Assembly: GCA_947488755.1 (NCBI GenBank)
Contig: CANLAD010000001.1
Span: 1,378,247-1,442,246 of the forward strand
Origin: an uncultured Erythrobacter sp.
GTDB taxonomy: Bacteria; Pseudomonadota; Alphaproteobacteria; Sphingomonadales; Sphingomonadaceae
Direction: 5' to 3'
Length of the DNA stretch: 64,000 bases
Shown here: positions 18,896-26,465 of the stretch, piece by piece
How the letters are laid out: every line of letters begins with the position of its first letter
How positions within the stretch are numbered: the first letter of the stretch is position 1
The notes under the pieces: model-generated
The model's input: only the letters and a program-made list of their open reading frames with translations
What the model was told of the DNA's origin: nothing
The model's database searches: none
Position numbers and translations under genes: made by a program

Positions 18896-20077
18896 ATGGA
18901 CCATTACGACGTCATTATTCTGGGCGCGGGTGCTGCGGGGCTGATGTGCGCCGCGCGCGCCGGGCAGCGGGGCCTGCGGGTCGCAGTGCTGGAACGCGCG
19001 GAGAAGCCAGGCAAGAAGATCCTCATTTCAGGCGGCGGGCGGTGCAACTTCACCAACATTGGCGCGGGCCCCGCCAACTTCCTTTCCAACAATCCACATT
19101 TCGCCAAGTCGGCCCTGGCACGATACACGCCCGCCGACTTCCTCGCGCTGGTCGATAAGCATGGCATAGCGTGGCACGAGAAAACGCTCGGGCAATTGTT
19201 CTGCAATGGTTCGGCGAAGCAGATCGTCCAGATGCTGCTCGACGAATGCCCCGATACCCACGTCGATGTGATTTGCCAGGCCGAGGTCACGGCAGCGGCG
19301 AAGGAGGGCGGTGCGTATGGCGTGGTGGCGTCCGGGCGCAGCTATTCCGCTGCCGCGCTGGTCGTCGCCACGGGCGGGCCGTCAATCCCGAAGATGGGCG
19401 CGACGGGTTTCGCCTATGACCTTGCGCGGCAATTCGGGCTGAAGGTTGTCGAACCCCGCCCCGCTTTGGTCCCACTGACTTTGGGCGGAGACGACGTACT
19501 GTTCCGCGAGCTGTCGGGCGTGTCCGCACCGGTGCGGGTGAGCGCGGAGAAGGCCTCGTTCGACGAAGCCGCGCTTTTCACGCATAAGGGGTTGTCGGGT
19601 CCAGCGGTGTTGCAGGCCTCGTCCTACTGGAGACCGGGCGGAAACGTGGGGATCGACTTCCTACCGCGCACAGAGGGTGACTGGCTGATCGAGGCCAAGC
19701 GTGATCGTCCGCGCGCGACGCTGAAATCGGTGTTGAGCGATCATCTCCCTTCGCGACTGGCCGAAGCGCTGGTCGGTCGGCTCGGGATCGATCGCGAGCT
19801 TGGCAATGTTTCCGACAAGGCTCTGCGCGAAGCCGCCGAGCGATTGGCGAACTGGCGCTTCACCCCGACTGGCACAGAGGGCTTTGCCAAGGCCGAGGTG
19901 ACGATGGGCGGGATCGACACGCGGGAATTGTCGAGCCAGACGATGGAAGCCAAGCGCGCGCCGGGGCTTTACGCAATTGGCGAGGCGGTGGACGTCACCG
20001 GCTGGCTGGGCGGTTATAACTTCCAGTGGGCGTGGGCGAGCGGGGTCGCCTGCGGCGAAGCTCTGGTGGTCCGCTAA
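18896..20077 (+). CDS. HI0933/BaiN family flavoprotein
   Basis: A 393-residue NAD(P)/FAD-dependent oxidoreductase. The N terminus DVIILGAGAAGLMCAARAGQ is the FAD-binding Rossmann motif, followed by ERAEKPGKKILISGGGRCNFTN, the hallmark of the HI0933 family. The C terminus EAVDVTGWLGGYNFQWAWASG is the second FAD contact. The physiological substrate is unknown; characterised relatives reduce flavins or bile-acid intermediates. The ATG at 18896 is the family start; the upstream open frame crosses the stem-loops. Its stop overlaps the stop of the convergent TonB receptor by four bases. Confidence 0.9.
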   Translation: MDHYDVIILGAGAAGLMCAARAGQRGLRVAVLERAEKPGKKILISGGGRCNFTNIGAGPANFLSNNPHFAKSALARYTPADFLALVDKHGIAWHEKTLGQLFCNGSAKQIVQMLLDECPDTHVDVICQAEVTAAAKEGGAYGVVASGRSYSAAALVVATGGPSIPKMGATGFAYDLARQFGLKVVEPRPALVPLTLGGDDVLFRELSGVSAPVRVSAEKASFDEAALFTHKGLSGPAVLQASSYWRPGGNVGIDFLPRTEGDWLIEAKRDRPRATLKSVLSDHLPSRLAEALVGRLGIDRELGNVSDKALREAAERLANWRFTPTGTEGFAKAEVTMGGIDTRELSSQTMEAKRAPGLYAIGEAVDVTGWLGGYNFQWAWASGVACGEALVVR

Positions 20078-23000
20078 AACAGTTTGCGGATATCGACCCC
20101 GACGAACCGGCCGATTGGATCGATCAGGAACGGTTGGTAATTGAGCGGGGTCTCCCCGTCCTCGTCCACCACCCGGCGCTGCGCATCGAAGACGTTGTCC
20201 GCGCGCAGGCTGATGCGGAAGTTCTTCAGCCATCCCTCATTGCGACCGACCAATTGGCCGATCTCGCTGAAAACGCGGATATCGAAGGTTGCGATATCTC
20301 CGAAGAACAGGTCGCTGCTGCCGGCCAGACCGGACCCGTCGAGCCGGGTTTCGCCGATATACTGACCTGACAATCGCATTCCGATCCCCGAACCGAACAC
20401 GCCCGCCTCCAACCGCGATGTGTGACGTGGAAAGCCGAATGCCGACGTTGCCTCTCCATCCAATTGGTCGAGAGGGTCGAGACCGGGAGCGATGAGGATT
20501 TCGTTCTCCAGCTCGATCGTGTGGTTGAGCGAGACGAAATAGCGAAAGCCGCTGAATGAGTTGCGGGAAAGCGGATTGAACCCTCCGCTAGGCGGCCCAC
20601 CACGCTGCTCGCCGTCCTCGCCTCCTTCGGCGGAGCAGAACCGTTCGCGCAATCCGGCGAGGCGCTCGTCTGAAATGCTGCCGTCCTCACCCCGCATCCG
20701 GGAAAGCATCATGTCGGCCATGTTGGGATCGAAGCCGGGCAATTCGTCCGACACGTCCTCACCTGCATCGATCCGCGCGATCAACGCCTTCAGTCGCGCG
20801 GCGCCGTCTTCACCGCACGCGATTTCGCGGAACGCGGCAAAGCCCTGCGGACGCCCCCTCTCTGGCGCGCCATCGGGCGCTCCACCGGGAGGGCCGCCGT
20901 CAAGCGCCGCCGGGTCGAACGCGCAGATGCGCGTCCGCACCGCCGCCAGCCGCTCGGGATCGATGTCGCCATTCTCGTCGCGCACGCGGGCGAGGAGCCG
21001 CTCGAATCGCTGAGCGTCGAAGCGGGGAATAGTGCCGGAAAGGTCTTCCCCGTTCTCCTCCGCCGCAACCAGTCGGGTGAGCACGTCGAGCCCGTCATCG
21101 GCGCATATGCGCGTGCGAAATTCACTGAAAGCCGCACGCTGTTCGGTACTTGGCGGGCCACCGCGGCGTTGCTCTTGCGGCTCTGCGTCCTGCTGCGGGC
21201 GACCACGCGGTGGCCCGCCCCGCCCCCGCCCTTCACGTCCGCCTACGCTTTCGCCCTCACCAAAGCTCCCGCGTGTAAACAGGCCGAACTGCAATCGCTC
21301 GGCACGGGTTTCGGCGAAGGTCACGAAGCGTTGATCGATCCGTTGAAGCACACCATCAGCATCGCGCGTGATGCGATCCGGAAAGGCCGCTTCGATCTCA
21401 GGCGTCACCTGCGGGAAAGCCGACGTCACATCATCCGATCGATTGCGAATATATTCGACTGTGAACCGGGTGTTCTCCCAGAACGGCAATTCCCAGTTGG
21501 CCGCGAATTTCCAGTCGCGCTGCGTTTCGGCCAGCAGGTCAGGATTGCCGCCCGTTTCTATGGTCGCGAGCACCGTGTCGCCGTTGACGAAATCGAACAC
21601 CGGCACGTTGAGCTGCTCGATTTGCGGATTGCCAAGCGCCGTGAGCCCAGGCGCAACCTCGCGTTGAATGTAAGTCGCCGACAGATCGAGATTCTCGAAC
21701 GGCTCCCAGTTCACGCCTAACGTGTAATCGCCCAAAGTCCCGAAGTCGGACAGATGCTGGAGTCCGATCTGCCCTGTCAGGCTGATGCTGCCGATCGCAT
21801 CGGCGAACCCTTCGCGGCGGCTGGTTATCGGCACGACCAGGTTCACGCCCGTCGACAGCTCGCCGCGGGTCAGGTCGACCGGCTCGTCACCGCGCGTGTC
21901 GGCGCTTTCGATGTTGGTCCAATCGTATCCAATATCGAAGGTTGCGAGCAGCTCGCCACCGGGCAGATACACGATCGGACCGCGCAGCGTGTTGAGCGTA
22001 CTCGCGTTCCGACTGCTGAAGCGCGCCGTCTCAAACCCGGCATCGGCGTTGCTGGGCAGGTCGCCATCAAGCGCGAGAGTGCCTGCCAACGCAGCGTCCT
22101 GCAAGGCCTCGAGCGCGTCCGGGTCCAGCGGTTGGTCGATCTCCGTGGTCTGCTCGGTCAATCCGGCATCGAACGTGCTGGTTAGGCGAAAGGCATTGAC
22201 CGGCTTCGTCAGCGAGCCGGAGGTCGCGAAAGTGTCGGTCGCGACCCGCTGTTCAAGCGGGTTTTCCTCGCCGAAAGTGCGCAACGCACTTCGCGTCCCG
22301 TCGCTCAACACAATGGTGTTCAGACCCTGAAGCGAGCGGCTGTCATCGCGATCGTAACTGGCGTTGGCGGACAACGAGACGCCGCTGTCCACCAGCGCTT
22401 TCGCCCAGCTTACCTCGGCTTCGAGCGAGCGGCTATTAGCCACAAGACTGCGAAATTGTGCCTGATCGGGGTCGCCCGCAACGTCCGATGTCGATCCATC
22501 CGTCTGAATGATGTCACGCTCATCTTCGGTTAGCAACGAAACGTCCGACGCTTCGAGATTGACGTTGATCCGCGCGCCATCGGCGATCTGGAGAAAGCCG
22601 AACTCCTGCTCGCGCTGGTGATATCCGCCACGCGACGGACCTTCGAATTCGAACTCGACCTCGGCGTTGCGGTAGTCTTCCTTCAGGATCAGATTGATCA
22701 CGCGCCGGTCGGGCGGAAAGCCGAAGCGCTGGGCGGTTTCCTCGGGAAATACCTCGACCCGAGCGAGTGCCTCGGGCGGGTAATTGCGGAACTCCCGGAA
22801 GGAGCCGACGCGGATTCCGTTGATGAGGATGACCGGCCGACCGCCTCCGCCGCGACCGCGTGCCGAGCCACTTTGCGCAGTGATCTGCGTGATCAGATCC
22901 TCGATCGACGTCACGCCCTGCGCAGCGATATCCTCTTCACCCAGCTCGATCAGCGGCGCCTGTTCGACATCGAGCCGACCTCGCTGCCGCTCGGCCGAAA

Positions 23001-23163
23001 CGACGATTTCACCTTGCGAAGAGGATGTGCCGGTCTGCGGCGGCGCTTCGGGCACCGGATTGTCCGATGGCGCCTGATCCTGTGCCAGACCGGGCGAAAT
23101 CGACGAGGCAGCAAGACAGATGCCAACCAGCAGCCTTGCCCGGGCGGAGAAAACGGCGCGCAT
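20074..23163 (-). CDS. TonB-dependent receptor-like protein with an internal repeat insert
   Basis: A 1029-residue outer membrane protein. The signal peptide (MRAVFSARARLLVGICLAASS...GLAQ) is followed by a plug domain (GEIVVSAERQ, ILINGIRVGSFREFRN, FPEETAQRFGFPPDRRVINLIL) and a beta-barrel ending FVGVDIRKLF. Around DNA 20575-21265 the barrel is interrupted by about 230 residues: a Gly/Arg/Pro-rich arm, two copies of a 70-residue module and another Gly/Pro-rich arm. Each module opens with an Ile-Cys or Ala-Cys (FRTRIC, FREIAC) and ends with a second cysteine (VRTRIC, LRERFC) after an acidic turn (DENGDIDPERL, EDGSISDERL). The ATG at 23163 is preceded by AAGGGA. The transported substrate is unknown. 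Confidence 0.85.
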   Translation of the reverse strand: MRAVFSARARLLVGICLAASSISPGLAQDQAPSDNPVPEAPPQTGTSSSQGEIVVSAERQRGRLDVEQAPLIELGEEDIAAQGVTSIEDLITQITAQSGSARGRGGGGRPVILINGIRVGSFREFRNYPPEALARVEVFPEETAQRFGFPPDRRVINLILKEDYRNAEVEFEFEGPSRGGYHQREQEFGFLQIADGARINVNLEASDVSLLTEDERDIIQTDGSTSDVAGDPDQAQFRSLVANSRSLEAEVSWAKALVDSGVSLSANASYDRDDSRSLQGLNTIVLSDGTRSALRTFGEENPLEQRVATDTFATSGSLTKPVNAFRLTSTFDAGLTEQTTEIDQPLDPDALEALQDAALAGTLALDGDLPSNADAGFETARFSSRNASTLNTLRGPIVYLPGGELLATFDIGYDWTNIESADTRGDEPVDLTRGELSTGVNLVVPITSRREGFADAIGSISLTGQIGLQHLSDFGTLGDYTLGVNWEPFENLDLSATYIQREVAPGLTALGNPQIEQLNVPVFDFVNGDTVLATIETGGNPDLLAETQRDWKFAANWELPFWENTRFTVEYIRNRSDDVTSAFPQVTPEIEAAFPDRITRDADGVLQRIDQRFVTFAETRAERLQFGLFTRGSFGEGESVGGREGRGRGGPPRGRPQQDAEPQEQRRGGPPSTEQRAAFSEFRTRICADDGLDVLTRLVAAEENGEDLSGTIPRFDAQRFERLLARVRDENGDIDPERLAAVRTRICAFDPAALDGGPPGGAPDGAPERGRPQGFAAFREIACGEDGAARLKALIARIDAGEDVSDELPGFDPNMADMMLSRMRGEDGSISDERLAGLRERFCSAEGGEDGEQRGGPPSGGFNPLSRNSFSGFRYFVSLNHTIELENEILIAPGLDPLDQLDGEATSAFGFPRHTSRLEAGVFGSGIGMRLSGQYIGETRLDGSGLAGSSDLFFGDIATFDIRVFSEIGQLVGRNEGWLKNFRISLRADNVFDAQRRVVDEDGETPLNYQPFLIDPIGRFVGVDIRKLF

Positions 23164-23364
23164 CGAATGTCCCTTGCGAAGGATGTATGCGAAGGGCAAG
23201 CGCCCGATTGTAACACTTTGCACTTGCACGGGTCGCCAAGAGAGCTGGCCATACGGGCATTTGTCCCCCTAACGCACGACGCTTCCCTTTTGTCCAACGG
23301 ATCGCTAAATGCCGCGCCGGGATCGACGCATGACATGCGTTGGCAAGCCAGATGAAGGATATAC

Positions 23365-23610
23365 ATGGCCAAGGAAGAACTTCTCGAAATGCGCGGGCGC
23401 GTCGTCGAGTTGCTGCCCAACGCAATGTTTCGGGTGGAACTTGAAAACGGCCATGAGGTGCTCGGCCACACGGCAGGCAAGATGCGCAAGAACCGTATTC
23501 GCGTGCTGGTGGGTGACGAGGTGCTGTGCGAACTGACGCCCTACGACCTGACGAAGGCGCGCATTACCTATCGCTTCATGCCCGGACGTGGTGGGCCGGG
23601 TCCGCAGTAG
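23365..23610 (+). CDS. infA: Translation initiation factor IF-1
   Basis: An 81-residue OB-fold protein, [45 protein letters not shown] and onwards, that helps assemble the 30S initiation complex. Residues 1-72 match IF-1; a Gly/Pro-rich tail of about nine residues is extra, as seen in related bacteria. It leads a gene run with maf, an RNase E/G-like gene and yacG. Confidence 0.96.
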   Translation: MAKEELLEMRGRVVELLPNAMFRVELENGHEVLGHTAGKMRKNRIRVLVGDEVLCELTPYDLTKARITYRFMPGRGGPGPQ

Positions 23611-23628
23611 ATCACGAGTGCGGCGCCA

Positions 23629-24201
23629 ATGGGCACCCCGCATCTGACGCTCGCATCAGCTTCCCCGCGTCGTCGCGAATTGCTCGCGCGGCTGGGGATT
23701 GAACCCGATGCGATCACCCCGGCGGATATCGACGAAACGCCGAATGCGGCCGAGCGTCCGCGCGATTATGCGCTGCGTATGGGGCATGAAAAGGCACTCG
23801 GGGTAACGGCGCAAGGGTTTGTACTCGCCGGAGACACTGTGGTGGCCGCGGGTCGGCGCATCTTGCCAAAGACCGAGGATGAAGGCGAAGCACGACGCTG
23901 CCTCGAACTGCTTTCGGGCCGTCGACATGACGTGCTGACCAGCGTGGTCCTGCGCGAACCGGATGGGACATTGCGAGAGCGGCTGAACGAAAACACGGTG
24001 CGGTTCAAATCGATCTCGCGCGAAGAGATCGCCGCCTATCTCGCCAGCGGCGAATGGCGCGGTAAAGCGGGCGGCTATGCGATACAGGGTGCCGCCGAGG
24101 GACTGATCCAATGGATTCGGGGCAGCCATTCGGGGGTGATGGGTTTGCCGCTGTACGAAACGCGCGCGTTGCTGAAGTCTGCGGGGTTTACCATTGCCTG
24201 A
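23629..24201 (+). CDS. maf: Maf-type nucleoside triphosphate pyrophosphatase
   Basis: A 190-residue Maf protein, which hydrolyses non-canonical or pyrimidine nucleoside triphosphates to limit misincorporation. Motifs: LTLASASPRRRELLARLGI at the N terminus, VLAGDTVVA (catalytic Asp), and WRGKAGGYAIQGAAEGLI near the C terminus. The ATG reads MGTPHLTLAS, 18 bases after infA. The 3' end overlaps the next gene by eight bases. Confidence 0.93.
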   Translation: MGTPHLTLASASPRRRELLARLGIEPDAITPADIDETPNAAERPRDYALRMGHEKALGVTAQGFVLAGDTVVAAGRRILPKTEDEGEARRCLELLSGRRHDVLTSVVLREPDGTLRERLNENTVRFKSISREEIAAYLASGEWRGKAGGYAIQGAAEGLIQWIRGSHSGVMGLPLYETRALLKSAGFTIA

Positions 24202-25168
24202 GGCCGAAGAACCGCGCTGGCTGGTAGAGGATGGGGTTGGCGAGATCCGCGCGCTGCTTGTCCAGCACGGCGAAGTACTCGCGGCAAAGCTGCGCTGGCC
24301 GGGCGAAATCACCGCCGGGGAGCAATACGCCGCGCAGCTAGCCAGCAAGCGAGGTGGCACGCGGCGCGGGGTCGCGCTGCTGGACAGCGGCATTGAAGTT
24401 CTGGTCGATCATCTCCCCGTGCACGCAACCGAAGGGGCGCGGGGCACTGTGCGCATCACCCGCGCACCGATTGCCGAACGCGGGCGGTTCAAGCGGGCAC
24501 AGGGTCGGTGGGTGGATGGCGACGACAAGCGCTCCCCGCCCGCCACCGTCTTCGATATGGGCAAGCCAACGCGCAGCTTCGAAGCCGGTCTCTGGGAAGA
24601 AATATGGCACGCCGCCTCTTCCGGCACGCTCGAGTTTCCCGGCGGTGCGATCGTTTGCAGCGTCACCCCGGCAATGACGGTGATCGACATCGATGGCGAT
24701 GCGGTGCCGCGCGATCTCGCACTATCCGCAATTCCGGCAATCGCTCGCGCGCTGCATTGGTTTGATCTTGGCGGTTCGATCGGGATCGACTTTCCCACAC
24801 TGGAGGCGAAGACTGACCGGCGCTTGGTCGACTCAGCCCTCGACCAAGCGCTCGCTGATTGGCCGCACGAGCGCACTGCGATGAACGGGTTCGGCTTCGT
24901 CCAGCTTGTCGCCCGGCTCGAAGGCCCATCGCTGCTGCATCGCTTTGCCGCCTCCCGCGTCGGCATGTGCGCGTGCATGGCCCTGCGCGTCGCCGAGCGG
25001 GTCGACGGTGCCGGCATCACCCAGCTCACCGTCCATCCCGCCCTGAAGGCAAAGCTCAAGCCCGAATGGCTGGACGAGCTGCGCCGCCGCACCGGGCGCG
25101 ATCTGCGGATAGAAACCGACCCGACCCTTGCGCTCGAAGCGCCGCATGCACAGGTTGTGAGCGCATGA
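24194..25168 (+). CDS. Short RNase E/G-like protein
   Basis: A 324-residue protein related to the catalytic half of RNase E/G. MTVIDIDGDA (around residue 160) replaces the VIDVN-type catalytic block of RNase E, and LHWFDLGGSIGIDFPTL corresponds to the NLGGIIIIDF block carrying the second acidic residue. It lacks the zinc-link cysteines and the C-terminal scaffold. Such short versions sit between maf and yacG in many alphaproteobacteria. The start is a TTG inside the end of maf, and the stop overlaps yacG by ATGA, so the genes are translationally coupled. Confidence 0.85.
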   Translation: MPEAEEPRWLVEDGVGEIRALLVQHGEVLAAKLRWPGEITAGEQYAAQLASKRGGTRRGVALLDSGIEVLVDHLPVHATEGARGTVRITRAPIAERGRFKRAQGRWVDGDDKRSPPATVFDMGKPTRSFEAGLWEEIWHAASSGTLEFPGGAIVCSVTPAMTVIDIDGDAVPRDLALSAIPAIARALHWFDLGGSIGIDFPTLEAKTDRRLVDSALDQALADWPHERTAMNGFGFVQLVARLEGPSLLHRFAASRVGMCACMALRVAERVDGAGITQLTVHPALKAKLKPEWLDELRRRTGRDLRIETDPTLALEAPHAQVVSA

Positions 25169-25350
25169 CCAAGTCGACAAAAGCCTGCCCCATCTGCGGC
25201 AAACCACGCAGCGAAAAGCAGAAACCGTTCTGTTCGCAAGGATGCCGCGATCGCGACCTCGCGCGGTGGTTTGGCGATGGCTATGCCGTACCCGCCGAGC
25301 CCGCCAGTCCGGAGGACATCGCATCGGCTGACTGGGACCGACAGGAATAG
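25165..25350 (+). CDS. yacG: DNA gyrase inhibitor YacG, zinc-binding
   Basis: A 61-residue zinc protein with CPICGKP near the start and FCSQGCRDRDLARWF, giving the four cysteines of YacG. YacG binds the gyrase B subunit and inhibits it. It begins at an ATG overlapping the preceding stop codon (ATGA) and is the last gene before tRNA-Phe. Confidence 0.92.
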   Translation: MTKSTKACPICGKPRSEKQKPFCSQGCRDRDLARWFGDGYAVPAEPASPEDIASADWDRQE

Positions 25351-25462
25351 GCGCGCGCTACGCCAATTCCCCCTTGCCAAGCGCGAGCGGGAACGCCATA
25401 GCGCCGCTCTCATTTGCTCGCCGGGGAGCGTGTTGAAACGCCCGCCCGTCGCCGCAGCGAAT

Positions 25463-25537
25463 GCCCGGGTAGCTCAGGGGTAGAGCAGCGGATTGAAAAT
25501 CCGCGTGTCGGTGGTTCGATTCCGCCCCCGGGCACCA
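25463..25537 (+). tRNA. tRNA-Phe (anticodon GAA)
   Basis: A 75-base cloverleaf with the CCA end encoded. The acceptor stem is GCCCGGG with CCCGGGC and discriminator A. The anticodon stem GCGGA/TCCGC carries the loop TTGAAAA, giving GAA. The T arm is GGTGG-TTCGATT-CCGCC. Confidence 0.96.
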
Positions 25538-25578
25538 TTCGCTAAGGGGCAAGCCAATGAGCTGGGAGGCTCCATCAT

Positions 25579-26397
25579 ATGTCCCGTCGTCGCCAGATCT
25601 ACGAAGGCAAGGCCAAAATCCTTTACGAAGGGCCGGAGCCCGGCACGATCATCCAGTATTTCAAAGATGACGCGACCGCCTTCAATGCGGAGAAGAAGGG
25701 CACGATCAACGGCAAGGGCGTGATCAACAATCGCATCAGCGAGCACGTCTTCACCCGCCTTGCCCATATCGGCATCCCGACCCACTTCATCCGCCGCCTG
25801 AATATGCGCGAGCAGCTCGTGCGGCAGGTCGAGATCATTCCGATCGAAGTGGTCGTGCGTAATGTCGCCGCCGGTTCGATCAGCAAGCGACTGGGCATCG
25901 AAGAGGGCGAGCCGCTGCCCCACACCTTGATCGAATATTACTACAAGGATGATTCGCTCGGCGATCCGCTGATTTCCGAAGAACACATCGCCTGCTTCAA
26001 CTGGGCCAGCCACGAAGAGATGCAGGACATGTCCTCGATGGCGATCCGCATCAACGATTTCCTGTGCGGCATGTTCGCGGCGATCGATATTCGCCTGGTC
26101 GATTTCAAGCTTGAATTCGGGCGCCTGTTCGACGGCGATTATTCGCGCGTGATACTTGCAGATGAGATCAGCCCGGACGGATGCAGGCTGTGGGACGTCA
26201 AATCTGGCGAAAAGCTCGACAAGGATCGTTTCCGGCGCGACCTGGGTGATGAGGAAGAGGCCTATCGCGAAGTCGCACGGCGGCTTGGCCTGCTGCAGTC
26301 CGAGGATAACACGCCCGGCGAAGTGCTTGATCTGTCAAGCCACCGCACCCGCCTGCGCGGCGGTCCTCCTGCGAAGAACGCGCCGCCCAAAAAATAA
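25579..26397 (+). CDS. purC: SAICAR synthetase
   Basis: A 272-residue enzyme that joins aspartate to CAIR in purine synthesis. Blocks include [40 protein letters not shown] and DFKLEFG followed by [15 protein letters not shown]. The C terminus has a basic Pro/Lys-rich extension of about 20 residues. It starts 41 bases after tRNA-Phe. purS and purQ lie 5.5 kb downstream, separated by a peptidase and a TonB receptor. Confidence 0.95.
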   Translation: MSRRRQIYEGKAKILYEGPEPGTIIQYFKDDATAFNAEKKGTINGKGVINNRISEHVFTRLAHIGIPTHFIRRLNMREQLVRQVEIIPIEVVVRNVAAGSISKRLGIEEGEPLPHTLIEYYYKDDSLGDPLISEEHIACFNWASHEEMQDMSSMAIRINDFLCGMFAAIDIRLVDFKLEFGRLFDGDYSRVILADEISPDGCRLWDVKSGEKLDKDRFRRDLGDEEEAYREVARRLGLLQSEDNTPGEVLDLSSHRTRLRGGPPAKNAPPKK

Positions 26398-26465
26398 CGC
26401 GTGAGCGCTTGTGGTGAAGAATCACCTGACAGTCAGATTCGGCGCGCTAGTGTCCGGTTCTCGAA

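Noticed and set aside
22618..23355. Forward open frames across the TonB receptor and its promoter
   Set aside because: No family motifs. The reverse strand has a signal peptide, plug and barrel in one frame.
25463..25537. tRNA-Phe as an island attachment site
   Set aside because: The tRNA is followed at once by purC, and I saw no second copy of its 3' end in the window.
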